DNA of 64,000 nucleotides from NCBI RefSeq assembly GCF_006716355.1, contig NZ_VFOW01000001.1:3472001-3536000 (forward strand), read 5' to 3'. Source of the DNA: Stackebrandtia endophytica (lineage in GTDB: Bacteria > Actinomycetota > Actinomycetes > Mycobacteriales > Micromonosporaceae). The translations under genes and the position numbers were made by a program. The notes beneath the pieces are model-generated. The model saw only the letters and a program-made list of their open reading frames with translations. It was not told the origin of the DNA and searched no databases. This document shows positions 56,266 to 64,000 of this stretch, piece after piece (position 1 is the stretch's first letter; every line of letters starts with the position of its first letter).

Positions 56266-57284
56266 GTACCACCTGGGCATTGATCATCTCGTTCTGGCTG
56301 CTGGTGTTCAACGCGTTCTTCGTGGCCGCGGAGTTCGCGTTGCTGGCCAGTAAACGTCACCGCCTGGAGGCGATGGCGTCGTCGGGCAGTCGAGCCGCGA
56401 AGGCGGCGCTGCACGGCACCCGGGAGTTGACCCTCATGTTGGCGGGCGCCCAGTTGGGCATCACGGTGTGCACCGTGGGACTGGGTGCGTTGGCGGAGCC
56501 GGCGTTGGCCCACCTGTTGGACCCGTGGTTCCTCGACATGGGCATCCCGCCGCAGGCCAGTTATCCGATCGCGTTCCTGATCGCGCTGATCGTGGTGGTG
56601 TTCCTGCACATGGTGATCGGGGAGATGGCCCCGAAGTCCTGGGCGATCTCGCACCCGGAGACCTCCGCGGTGATGTTGGCGTTGCCGTTTCGCGGGTATG
56701 CGCGACTGTTGCGTCCGCTTCTGTTGGCGCTCAACGGCATGGCCAACGTGCTGCTTCGCATGTTCGGGGTGACTCCGCAGGACACCGCCGCGCAGGCGCA
56801 CGGTCCCGACGAGTTGCGCATCCTGTTGCGCGAGTCGCGGGAGCAGGGTTACCTGCCGGAGCAACAGCACCAGATGCTGTCGGGTGCCCTGCGGGTGCAG
56901 TCGACGACGGTCGGCGACGTCATGGTTCCCCGAGCGGACATGGTGACCACACCGGTCACGGCCGACTTGGAGGCCATCGAGCGCATCAGCCGGGAGTCCG
57001 GCCGGTCGCGGTTGGTCGTCGTCGACGGTGAGGAACCGGTCGGCATGGTTCACATCCGTGACGTGGTTCGCGCCGAAGGCGATGCGATCGCGTCGAGCCT
57101 GATGTGGGCTCCGTTGAACCTGCCGATCGACCAGACGGTCGCCGGCGCGGTCACCACGATGCGTCAGCAGCGGGCGCAGTTGGCGTTGGTCGCCGACGGC
57201 ACCCGCACCGTGGGGCTGGTCGCGCTGGAGGATCTCCTGGAGGAGATCATCGGCGAGTTTGAGGACGAGACCGACCGACCCTGA
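56262..57284 (+). CDS. CNNM-type DUF21-CBS protein without CorC_HlyC domain
   Basis: 340 aa, a shorter paralogue of the gene before it. It has the DUF21 helices (FFVAAEFALLASKRHRLEAM, AGAQLGITVCTVGLGALAEP, VIGEMAPKSWAISHPE) and two CBS domains (VMVPRADMVTTP ... LVALEDLLEEIIGEFEDE). The CorC_HlyC domain is missing; the protein ends right after the second CBS. It starts at ATG 56262 in the stop codon of the first gene (ATGA). The pair may form one heteromeric transporter. Confidence 0.9.
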   Translation: MSTTWALIISFWLLVFNAFFVAAEFALLASKRHRLEAMASSGSRAAKAALHGTRELTLMLAGAQLGITVCTVGLGALAEPALAHLLDPWFLDMGIPPQASYPIAFLIALIVVVFLHMVIGEMAPKSWAISHPETSAVMLALPFRGYARLLRPLLLALNGMANVLLRMFGVTPQDTAAQAHGPDELRILLRESREQGYLPEQQHQMLSGALRVQSTTVGDVMVPRADMVTTPVTADLEAIERISRESGRSRLVVVDGEEPVGMVHIRDVVRAEGDAIASSLMWAPLNLPIDQTVAGAVTTMRQQRAQLALVADGTRTVGLVALEDLLEEIIGEFEDETDRP

Positions 57285-57295
57285 TGCATGTCACT

Positions 57296-57327
57296 CGGCC
57301 CTGTTCGGCACTGGCCGGACGGGGCCG
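57296..57327 (+). terminator. Terminator after the CNNM pair
   Basis: Arms cggccctgttcggc and gccggacggggccg, 14 bp with two G·U pairs, 4-nt loop, then TTT. It lies between convergent genes. Confidence 0.75.
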
Positions 57328-57339
57328 TTTCCATGTGGC

Positions 57340-58092
57340 TCAACGGTTTCGCGACGGGTAGTGCTCCGCCGCGAGGGCATTGATCCGGTCGGCGGCGGCG
57401 TGGGCCTCCCGGTGCGGTGACCGACGCAGGACCGCCACGATCGCCATCAGGTCCTCTTGTGGTTTCACGACGGTTTCCCGGTGACCGGTCGTGGTCGCGG
57501 TGGTGGCGGCCAGGACGATTCCGGGGCCGGGTCGGTCGCCGCGCAGTTCGGTGCGCAGGGTTTCGACTCGGCCAGAGAAGATCAGCTGGGCCGGGTTGGC
57601 GCCGCGAACCCAACTCGGGTGGAGCACGTCCACGCGATCGGTGTGTCGTATCACCCGGATACCGGTGGCGTGCAGCGGGAGCAGGCCGGCACCGCCGTTC
57701 CCGTCGTGCGCCACGATCCGGTCCGGGTACAGGTATTCGACCGTCCAGGCGGGACGGGGGCGGACCCGGCGGATCACCCCGATCGCCACCGCCGTCATGG
57801 CGACGGGCAGCAGCGACGACAGGGTGACCAGGCCGATGGCGGCCGGTGTGGACAGCCTCGGATCTCGCAACACGAAGAAGATGCCGACACCTGCGGCCGC
57901 GAACAGCACCGCGATGAGGGGAACGAATCGTAGGAGGACCACCGTGGGTGACGTGGTGACCCGGGCGGTCGGTGGGACGACGGTCCACAGGGCGCGGCCG
58001 CCCGCCGTCGTGTGGGCGTGCGCGATCGCGGGTGTGACCGGCGGGTTCGGCGGCGGGACCGACGCGCGGCCGGTTCGATAGGGCCCGGTCAC
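57340..58092 (-). CDS. Two-helix membrane protein of unknown function
   Basis: 250 aa. A Pro-rich N-terminus, two hydrophobic helices (~50-75 and ~83-106) and a C-terminal domain of short beta strands (WTVEYLYPDRIVAHDGNGGAGLLPLHATGIRVIRH) resembling a PH-like fold. No catalytic motif. It starts at a GTG overlapping the stop of the XRE-cupin gene by 4 bp, so it is co-expressed with that regulator. Confidence 0.65.
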   Translation of the reverse strand: MTGPYRTGRASVPPPNPPVTPAIAHAHTTAGGRALWTVVPPTARVTTSPTVVLLRFVPLIAVLFAAAGVGIFFVLRDPRLSTPAAIGLVTLSSLLPVAMTAVAIGVIRRVRPRPAWTVEYLYPDRIVAHDGNGGAGLLPLHATGIRVIRHTDRVDVLHPSWVRGANPAQLIFSGRVETLRTELRGDRPGPGIVLAATTATTTGHRETVVKPQEDLMAIVAVLRRSPHREAHAAADRINALAAEHYPSRNR

Positions 58093-58694
58093 GCCTCGGT
58101 CCGGTTCGTCTTAGGGCGGGCGCGCAGGTGCGCCCGTTCGCCCTGCTTTCCGAAGAGGCTGAGGATCTCCACCGGTTGGTCGGTGGCGCTGGCGAACCAG
58201 TGCGGGGTGCGGGTGTCGAATTCGGCGGCCTCGCCGCTGGACAACACCAGGTCGTGTTCGCCCAGGACCAGCCGGAGCCGTCCGGTGAGGACGTAGAGCC
58301 ACTCGTACCCTTCGTGTACCTGGGGTTGCGGGGTGGTCGACTCGGCGGCCGGTATGACCATCTTGTACGCCTGGAGGCCGCCGGCGTAGCGGGTGAGCGG
58401 CAGAATCGTCATGCCGTGACGGTTGACCGGCCGAAGGTGCACCCGGGGGTCTCCGGTGGGTGGCGCGTCGACCAGTTCGTCGAGGGTCACCCCGTGAGCC
58501 TTGGCCAGTGGCAGGAGTTGTTCCAGGGTGGGGCGGCGGTCACCGGATTCCAGCCGGGACAGGGTGCTCACCGAGATCGTGGTCTCCGCCGACAGTTCGG
58601 CCAGGGTGACGTTGCGGCGGCGGCGCAGTTCGCGCAGTCGTGGCCCGACCGCGTCGAGGGTCTCGCCGATGCGGTCGCGAGCTGAATCCTCCAT
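58089..58694 (-). CDS. XRE-family regulator with C-terminal cupin domain
   Basis: 201 aa. The N-terminal HTH (LRELRRRRNVTLAELSAETTISVSTLSRLESGDRRPTLEQLLPLAKAHGV) is XRE-like and the C-terminal region (VHEGYEWLYVLTGRLRLVLGEHDLVLSSGEAAEFDTRTPHWF) a cupin that binds a small ligand. ATG 58694 gives the expected N-terminus. It is divergent from the flavoprotein gene, 76 bp away, and is its likely repressor through the dyad at 58704. Confidence 0.9.
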   Translation of the reverse strand: MEDSARDRIGETLDAVGPRLRELRRRRNVTLAELSAETTISVSTLSRLESGDRRPTLEQLLPLAKAHGVTLDELVDAPPTGDPRVHLRPVNRHGMTILPLTRYAGGLQAYKMVIPAAESTTPQPQVHEGYEWLYVLTGRLRLVLGEHDLVLSSGEAAEFDTRTPHWFASATDQPVEILSLFGKQGERAHLRARPKTNRTEA

Positions 58695-58703
58695 GCCGCC
58701 AGT

Positions 58704-58718
58704 TTGCCAGATCGGCAA
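58704..58718. promoter_or_regulatory. Candidate XRE operator
   Basis: Dyad ttgcc-agatc-ggcaa at 58704-58718, with another ttgcc 17 nt on at about 58725. It lies in the short spacer between the divergent XRE-cupin and flavoprotein genes. Confidence 0.5.
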
Positions 58719-58770
58719 CAAGGCTTGCCACTTTTCGGCCGACTGCGGATGGTTGGCGGAGGAGGTGGTC

Positions 58771-59706
58771 ATGGTGACCGAAAGATTGAGTGACAACTAT
58801 GAGGCCGTCGTCATCGGTGGTGGAGCGGCGGGTTTGAACGGCGCATTGATGCTGGCCAGGATGCGCCGTTCGGTGTTGGTGATCGACGCCGGGCAACCGC
58901 GAAACGCGCCCTCGCCGGCGGTGCACGGCCTGCTGGCCAGGGATGGGATGTCGCCCGCCGAGTTGTTGGAGCGGGGCCGCTCGGAGGTTCGCGGCTACGG
59001 CGGGGTCGTGATGACCGGTGAGGTCGACCGGATCGCCCGGTCGGCCGCCGACGACGGTGACCCCCGGTTCACGGTGACGCTGGCCGACGGCCGGTCGACG
59101 GTTGCTCGACGTCTGTTGGTCGCTTCGGGGTTGACCGACGAGTTGCCCGACATCCCGGGATTGCGGGAGCAGTGGGGGCGCGATGTGGTGCACTGCCCGT
59201 TCTGTCACGGCTGGGAGGTACGCGACCGCGTCATCGGCGTCTTGGCCACCACCGGGATGGCGGTGCATCAGGCGACGCTGTTTCGTCAACTGAGTGATGA
59301 CGTCGTGTTCTTCGCCAACACGGTGTCACTGTCGAATGAGGACGCTGCCCGGTTGGCGAAGCTGGGTGTCCGGGTGGTCGAGGGAGTGGTGAGCGCCGTG
59401 GAGACCGACGGTGGCGGCATCACCGGGGTGCGCCTGGACGACTCCACGGTGGTGCCGTGCGAGGTCGTCACGACCACCCCGCGAATGGTCGCGCGAGCGG
59501 GCTTCCTCGCCGATCTGGGGCTCGTCCCGGTGGAACACCCGGCGGGGGTCGGTCCACACCTGACGGCCGATACGGCCGGGCGCACCGAGGTTCCGGGTGT
59601 GTGGGCGGCCGGCAACGTCACCGACCCGATGGCGCAGGTCGGAGCGTCGGCGGCAGCCGGAGCCGCCGCCGGTGCTCAGATCGCCGCGGATCTGGGAGTC
59701 CGGTGA
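58771..59706 (+). CDS. FAD-dependent CPFC oxidoreductase, thioredoxin-reductase-like
   Basis: 311 aa. FAD site VIGGGAAGLNGALMLARM at the N-terminus, redox-active CPFCHGWE near residue 147 (in place of the CATC of classical thioredoxin reductase) and the C-terminal GVWAAGNVTDPMAQVGASAAAGAAAG FAD motif. The NADPH-binding middle part is present (VIGVLATTGMAVHQAT) but its GxGxxA motif is weak. The protein belongs to the CPFC subgroup often encoded opposite an XRE-cupin or TetR regulator. A GGAGGAGG site precedes ATG 58771. Confidence 0.88.
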   Translation: MVTERLSDNYEAVVIGGGAAGLNGALMLARMRRSVLVIDAGQPRNAPSPAVHGLLARDGMSPAELLERGRSEVRGYGGVVMTGEVDRIARSAADDGDPRFTVTLADGRSTVARRLLVASGLTDELPDIPGLREQWGRDVVHCPFCHGWEVRDRVIGVLATTGMAVHQATLFRQLSDDVVFFANTVSLSNEDAARLAKLGVRVVEGVVSAVETDGGGITGVRLDDSTVVPCEVVTTTPRMVARAGFLADLGLVPVEHPAGVGPHLTADTAGRTEVPGVWAAGNVTDPMAQVGASAAAGAAAGAQIAADLGVR

Positions 59707-59711
59707 CGTTG

Positions 59712-59751
59712 GGCCGTCGACGCCGGAGTGTGCGCTCCGGCGTCGACGGCC
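59712..59751. terminator. Bidirectional terminator
   Basis: A 17-bp perfect stem (59712-59728 with 59735-59751), 6-nt loop, between the convergent flavoprotein and DUF998 genes. Confidence 0.85.
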
Positions 59752-59773
59752 GCCCCCTGCCCCGGGTGGGTTG

Positions 59774-60415
59774 TCACAGTGCCAGCGCGACGTCGCGTTC
59801 GGCGGTGACCGGTAGGCGTGAGATGTGTACCGAGACGACGAGCAGGGTTCCCAGCAGGGCCGCGCACAGGATCCGTTCGTACAGTCCGATGAAGACCCGG
59901 TCGCCGAAGAACATCGCGTAGACCACCGCGACTCCGCTGACCGACGAGATCCAGGTCGTGATCAGCAGTGGAATACGGATCTCGTGCCAGTTCTGCCGGT
60001 CGGCCAACCGGACCAACAGCAGTGACGCGATCAGCAGCGCGGCACAGGCCGATACCGATGCGTACCGGTGGATCAGGCCTTCCGTCGTCATGGGGGTTCC
60101 GACCTCGACGGTCGGGATCACCGCCGCGACCAGGAATCCGAGACCGCCGATCGTCAACGTCGTGGTCAGTACCCCGCCCACCGGGATCCGCGCCGCGAAC
60201 ATGGCGCCCAGCAGGGTCAGACAGGCGAAGGCCGACAGGTAGATCGCGATCTCGACCAGCCCCAATGGATCCATGGCGGCGTATGCGGAGATGGTGCTCT
60301 GCACCGGTGACAGCAACTCGTCGGCGTTGAAGTGTCCACGTAGGGCAATCAGTGGTGCCATTCCCAGTCCGGCCAGTGATAGGCGTGACAGCCAGCGGGC
60401 GGTGGCGACAGGCAT
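59774..60415 (-). CDS. DUF998-family membrane protein
   Basis: 213 aa with six helices and short loops, beginning SRLSLAGLGMAPLIALRGHF and carrying ISAYAAMDPLGLVEIAIYLSAFACL, typical of DUF998. A run of charged residues is found only in the loops. Function unknown for the family. AAAGG precedes ATG 60415. Confidence 0.8.
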   Translation of the reverse strand: MPVATARWLSRLSLAGLGMAPLIALRGHFNADELLSPVQSTISAYAAMDPLGLVEIAIYLSAFACLTLLGAMFAARIPVGGVLTTTLTIGGLGFLVAAVIPTVEVGTPMTTEGLIHRYASVSACAALLIASLLLVRLADRQNWHEIRIPLLITTWISSVSGVAVVYAMFFGDRVFIGLYERILCAALLGTLLVVSVHISRLPVTAERDVALAL

Positions 60416-60766
60416 CCGAGGAACCTTTCGAATCGGTCCGAGTGGTGAGGTGTCATCGCCGAAACTATGCGCTGAGGGGATGCGTTGACCTCGGGTTTCA
60501 CCCTGGCTTCAACCCTGAATTGCGACCCGGAGCTTCGGCGTGATCCTGAAGTGTCGCCGAGGTCGGCTGAGACCACGCTGAGCTTGAGCCGGAGGCGTTG
60601 TGCCTGGTGAGGTCGGATTCCTTGTCGCCGAGGGGATGTGGGGGACGACCTCAGGGGTCAGAGCTTGGGCCCCGTTGGTCGGCGAGGGCCGGTGCAACCG
60701 GAACGAGGCGCGTATGCCGCGGACAACGTCCCGTCAGGGCATGCGCGCCACAAGGATGGTCGGTTC
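60416..60766. other. Intergenic region without a recognised gene
   Basis: About 350 bp between the DUF998 and methyltransferase genes. No hairpin terminator, repeat array or protein-like frame stood out. Confidence 0.4.
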
Positions 60767-61885
60767 TCAGCCGACGGGTGGCAGCAGCTTCGCCAGGTGC
60801 GGCGTTACTCCCCAATCGGCGATCAACCGCTCGTAATCATCACGATCCCGTGTGGATGGTGGAGTGTCGGTGCGGGTGGCTCGGATCAGCGTGTTGCGCG
60901 GGGTGTGGGCGGAGTCGATGAACTCGATGACCTCGACCCGGTAACCGTGCAGCCGAAGCAGGTTGGCCCGCAACGCGTCGGTGAGGACGTCGGCGAACCG
61001 TTCCCGGAGGATGCCGTCGGCGATGAGCGGACGGTGGCCCACCGGTGGGTCGGTGCCGCGCAGTTGGGCGGCGATGTCGTGGTGGCAGCAGGGGGCGGCG
61101 AAGATGTGCCGGGCTCCCGCGCGAACGCCACGCGCCAAGGCGTCGTCGGTGGCGGTGTCGCACGCGTGCAACGCGAGCATGATGTCGGCGTCCGGTAGCG
61201 ACGCCGAGGCGATCGACCCGGCGGTGAACCGCACCTGGTCGGACCAGCCCAGTTGCTCGGCCAACCTCGTGTTGCGGATGCGTTGGTCCTCGCGCAGATC
61301 CACGCCGACGGTCTCGCAGGACAGATCGTTTCCGGTGAGGTATCGGTGAATCGCGAAGGTCAGATAGGCGTTGCCGCAACCGAGGTCGACCACGGTGGTC
61401 TCACTCGACAGCTGCGGAACCACCGGGGCCACCGCGCGTAGGAACGCGTCGACCTGACGTCGCTTGGCGGCCGAGGCGCCCAGCGCGGTGAACAGCGCGT
61501 CGTCGGCGGCGATGAGATGGGGTGCCACTCGGTCGTGCCGCAGGTTCTGCGGCCGATCGGCCGTGGCCACGTGCAACTGTGGCTTACCACGTTTGGTGAA
61601 CCGCAACTGCATCGTGCTGTCGACGGTCTCGACCAGCCAGTTGCGGTAGGGCTCGGCCAGCAGTGCGGTCAGTTCGCCGGTGGCGGGGAAGTCCACATTG
61701 CTGCTGGTCGGGCGGTCGTCGCCGTGGCGGACGATGTGCAGTCGGACCTTCCCCTTGATCTCGACCGGCCGCAGCTCGGTCTTGGGGTGCAGTGGTGTCT
61801 CACCGGCCCGCTTGCCGGAGGCGATGGCGCGGACCAGCCGTGTCGGGTCGGCCAGCGCCTCGCGCAGTTGATCGAGCTCGCTCAT
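60767..61885 (-). CDS. Class I SAM methyltransferase (Methyltransf_32/METTL25-like)
   Basis: 372 aa. An N-terminal accessory region with basic beta strands (~1-120), then a SAM site VVDLGCGNAYLTFAIHRYL and the motifs ADIMLALHACDTATDDAL and FAAPCCHHDI, typical of the Methyltransf_32 group whose members modify RNA or are uncharacterised. It starts in the stop of the upstream unknown gene (ATGA), so the two are made together. Confidence 0.82.
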   Translation of the reverse strand: MSELDQLREALADPTRLVRAIASGKRAGETPLHPKTELRPVEIKGKVRLHIVRHGDDRPTSSNVDFPATGELTALLAEPYRNWLVETVDSTMQLRFTKRGKPQLHVATADRPQNLRHDRVAPHLIAADDALFTALGASAAKRRQVDAFLRAVAPVVPQLSSETTVVDLGCGNAYLTFAIHRYLTGNDLSCETVGVDLREDQRIRNTRLAEQLGWSDQVRFTAGSIASASLPDADIMLALHACDTATDDALARGVRAGARHIFAAPCCHHDIAAQLRGTDPPVGHRPLIADGILRERFADVLTDALRANLLRLHGYRVEVIEFIDSAHTPRNTLIRATRTDTPPSTRDRDDYERLIADWGVTPHLAKLLPPVG

Positions 61886-62883
61886 CGCTGGTCCTCCAAG
61901 GCTTCCGACAGTTTTCGCACCGTGAGTTCGGCGGTCTCCCGCAGCAGGGTCGCCGGAGCCAGCGGCACCCCGGCGATCGCGGAGATCAGGCTGGGCAGGC
62001 CCGGTAGACAGAACCCGTCCTCCTCCAGAGCGGCTTTACCCGAACCACCCCGGTTGCCGACGACCTCGCGAGTATGTTGCCAGGTGCGGGCCACCTCATC
62101 GAGGCTGGGAACCCCGAAACCGTGGCCCACCGGTGCCGAGTGACGCAGCCGGATGAGTGAGCTGTCGCCGAAGGCCATCGCGATCGAGGACCGTTCGATC
62201 AGCAGGCCGCGATCGGGCTCCTCCACTCGCGCGATGATGCCGCACTGGTCACGGCATTCGGCCGCGCATACGCCGATGGCGTGCGCGACATTGGAGTGCT
62301 GCCGGTCGAGATAGGTGCGCCAACCCTCCGCGGGTGCCTGGTGAATGCGCAGGACGCGAGCCGCGGCGTTCTGGTCGGGGCGGTGGTGATCGCAATCGGG
62401 GTCGCGTTGCCCGAATCGGCTGTCCCGTCCCGCGGCGTCTCGGCCGATGCGCATCGGGTCGGCGGCGTGCCCCCAGACGTTCTCCCAGGCCAGCAGCGGA
62501 AGGTACTCGGCCATCATGTGGGCCGTGGCGACCAGTCCGGCCATGTCGTGGCGCATGTGCTGCGCAGCCATGACCTCCAGCAGCAGTTCGTAGGCGGGTC
62601 GCATGCTGCTGAGTGCTCCACGGTTGGTCTCCCGTGGGTCCTGTGGGATGCGGCATTGTCGGGCCCGCCGCACCAACCGGGTGTACTCCGGCCCGCCGGT
62701 CTCGGCGTCGGACATGTCGAAGTCCTCGGCGTCGAGGTCGAGGAGTCGTTGTCCGAACAGACAGAGTCGGCGCAGCCGCTTCAGGTCCGAGGCGGGCAGG
62801 TTGATCATGGGCAGCAGGGCACGAACGTCACCGAAGGCGTAGCGGTGACACAGCGTCTCCAGGATGTCGACTCCGGTTAGCAC
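61882..62883 (-). CDS. Unknown protein coupled to the methyltransferase
   Basis: 333 aa, not recognised. It is mostly helical, with several conserved-looking blocks (MINLPASDLKRLRRLCLFGQ, MAGLVATAHMMAEYLPLLAWENVWG and FGDSSLIRLRHSAPVGHGFG) and a CAAECRDQC cysteine cluster that could bind metal. GTG 62883 is proposed; the open frame extending further upstream is not protein-like. Tight coupling to the methyltransferase suggests a shared process. Confidence 0.6.
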   Translation of the reverse strand: MLTGVDILETLCHRYAFGDVRALLPMINLPASDLKRLRRLCLFGQRLLDLDAEDFDMSDAETGGPEYTRLVRRARQCRIPQDPRETNRGALSSMRPAYELLLEVMAAQHMRHDMAGLVATAHMMAEYLPLLAWENVWGHAADPMRIGRDAAGRDSRFGQRDPDCDHHRPDQNAAARVLRIHQAPAEGWRTYLDRQHSNVAHAIGVCAAECRDQCGIIARVEEPDRGLLIERSSIAMAFGDSSLIRLRHSAPVGHGFGVPSLDEVARTWQHTREVVGNRGGSGKAALEEDGFCLPGLPSLISAIAGVPLAPATLLRETAELTVRKLSEALEDQR

Positions 62884-63042
62884 GCAGGTCAGTCTTGCAC
62901 TGTGTGCCGGTCGACCGGGAGGGTGTCCGACAAATCTCACCGGGTGGGCGCCCGAGGCTTGACGGCCGCCGATCGCCACCCGTCGTGATCGTCGCCGGGC
63001 TCGCTTACGCTGGGAGATGTTCAGTCGATGAAGGAGAACGTG

Positions 63043-63207
63043 GTGAAACCTGACGAGGACCGGGAAGTCGCCCTGTCCGAGGATTTCGACATCCTGCCCG
63101 ACCAGACCCGAGACGACACCGACCACGGTTGGGGTGAGTCTCGCTCGCGGTCCCGTCGGGACGACGACGAGCGCCTGCTGGCGGAGCGGCCACCTCACTG
63201 GGGCTGA
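63043..63207 (+). CDS. 54-aa acidic conserved actinobacterial protein
   Basis: A small acidic protein (VKPDEDREVALSEDFDILPD ... ending ERLLAERPPHWG). The DDTDHGWGES core and the DDDERLLAERPPHW end recall a short hypothetical protein present in many actinobacteria. The start is set at GTG 63043, 7 bp after AAGGAG; an ATG at 63028 would overlap that site. Function unknown. It is too short to be picked by usual length cut-offs. Confidence 0.7.
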   Translation: MKPDEDREVALSEDFDILPDQTRDDTDHGWGESRSRSRRDDDERLLAERPPHWG

Positions 63208-63307
63208 ACCGCCGGTGTCCGTGAGGTTGCAGACGCCATTAGTCGGGTTTGTGGCGAAAATTCGCAATTGCAGGTTTCGCCACCCGGGCTATGGGTAACG
63301 TCACGCT

Positions 63308-63844
63308 ATGTCTGAACCTGTGTACGGTCCCGGGCGGGCGCGTCCGACCTCACCGACGGAACGGATGCCGCCGTCGGCCCCCGCACCGCCTCGGCGGCTT
63401 CCCCGGATCAGTGCCGGTCGGCTGTGGGCGGGCGGAATCGGCACCGCGATCGTGGTCGCCCTGGTCATCGTCGTGGGTGTCATGTTGGTTCGCGGGGTGC
63501 TTCAGATCCCGGTGTTGGCGGCCGAGGGTGCGGGGACTTACGGCACCGCCACCACCACGACGTACGCGTTCGCCGGCGCGGTCATCGCGATCGTCGCCAC
63601 CGCTCTTCTGCACCTGCTGTTGTTGTTCATGCCGCGTCCCATGCAGTTCTTCTATTGGATCGCCGCGCTGGTGACGGCGGTGGCCGTTCTGTTGCCGTTC
63701 ACCTTCAGCGCCCAGTGGGAGGCGCAGATCGCCACTGCGGCCATCAATCTGGTGGCGGGGGTCTGTTTGATGTCAATTCTCGGGTCGATCGGCAGTAGCT
63801 CGGTGTTGCCGGATGAGGGTGGCTATCCGACCGGTCGGATGTGA
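63308..63844 (+). CDS. DUF6069-like four-helix membrane protein
   Basis: 178 aa. A Pro-rich N-terminus (~1-38) and four hydrophobic helices (GTAIVVALVIVVGVMLVRG, TYAFAGAVIAIVATALLHLL, FFYWIAALVTAVAVLLPFTF, AAINLVAGVCLMSILGSIG). It resembles DUF6069 proteins, found widely in actinobacteria and of unknown function. The ATG start has no strong ribosome site. 63845-64000 holds no gene; its last part is AT-rich and may be a promoter for a gene beyond the window. Confidence 0.65.
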   Translation: MSEPVYGPGRARPTSPTERMPPSAPAPPRRLPRISAGRLWAGGIGTAIVVALVIVVGVMLVRGVLQIPVLAAEGAGTYGTATTTTYAFAGAVIAIVATALLHLLLLFMPRPMQFFYWIAALVTAVAVLLPFTFSAQWEAQIATAAINLVAGVCLMSILGSIGSSSVLPDEGGYPTGRM

Positions 63845-64000
63845 CTCGCCGGTTCGGGTGTCGGCGGCGGTCGGGTTCTCGGGTGGGGCGATTTGATCGT
63901 GAATGGTATGAATGGTCCCCGGTCGTTTACCTATATTTCAGCTAAACATTTACATCCTTCTTGACCTGGTCGACTGGGTACGGAATCCTGGGCTCGGATC

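Overview
The window is about 64 kb of high-GC DNA with dense, short-spaced genes and frequent GTG starts and 4-bp start/stop overlaps. It carries Lsr2, a DivIVA-like protein, a ClpC-Lsr2-LysS block and a MoeA/Glp-SepX/GlpR type locus. Together these point to an actinomycete chromosome, probably a filamentous or polar-growing genus such as those near Micromonosporales or Glycomycetales. The genus is not determined. No prophage, insertion sequence, CRISPR array or biosynthetic cluster was found; most of the window is core or near-core chromosome.

Layout. 0-3.3 kb: the end of an iron-siderophore type ABC transporter (permease, ATPase) and a membrane beta-propeller protein. 3.3-10.6 kb: FmdB-type zinc ribbon, 5-formyl-THF cyclo-ligase, GGDEF protein, GalU, a MoeA/Glp paralogue, a RimJ-type acetyltransferase and a SepX/GlpR-like membrane protein; this order matches the actinobacterial divisome-linked glp locus. 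10.8-18.7 kb: LCP cell-wall ligase, phosphatidylserine decarboxylase with an N-terminal extension, ClpC, Lsr2, LysS. 18.9-25.3 kb: methyltransferase, a short HTH protein, Memo/AmrB, PAP2 phosphatase, DUF3263 and HAD phosphatase genes, an unusual duplicated intergenic repeat, TetR, and a microprotein coupled to nitrobindin. 25.3-31.8 kb: repeat-bearing spacer, membrane metallophosphoesterase, L7/L12-like mini-protein, secreted lipase, ArsR/ArsM, tRNA-Thr(CGT), a small hydrolase and a decayed tRNA-Thr copy. 31.8-44 kb: MFS exporter, scramblase-like protein, large secreted subtilase with a divergent regulator, Ppa, PBP4-type DacB, phosphoribosyltransferase, Tat-exported GHL10-type hydrolase. 44-51.4 kb: cyclase-NTPase, transglycosylase, double GNAT, a truncated-globin/flavohaemoglobin/DivIVA operon, B12-binding mutase subunit. 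52-64 kb: LysR, mini zinc ribbon, TerC, two CNNM/CorC proteins behind a structured leader, XRE-cupin facing a CPFC flavoprotein, membrane proteins, a methyltransferase coupled to an unknown protein, and a 54-aa acidic protein.

Themes. Many genes serve the cell envelope, division and polar growth (SepX/GlpR, Glp, GalU, LCP, Psd, DacB, DivIVA, SLT). A second group deals with NO, metal and stress (globins, nitrobindin, ArsR/ArsM, TerC, CorC, ClpC). Several intergenic spacers carry short tandem repeats with different unit sizes (13, 16 and 24 bp, and about 200 bp). The most unusual items are a degenerate tRNA-Thr copy, a 31-aa membrane microprotein overlapping nitrobindin, a three-hairpin leader whose last stem covers the start codon of a CorC-type gene, the globin-DivIVA operon, and a duplicated repeat containing a C4-T9-G8 homopolymer run.
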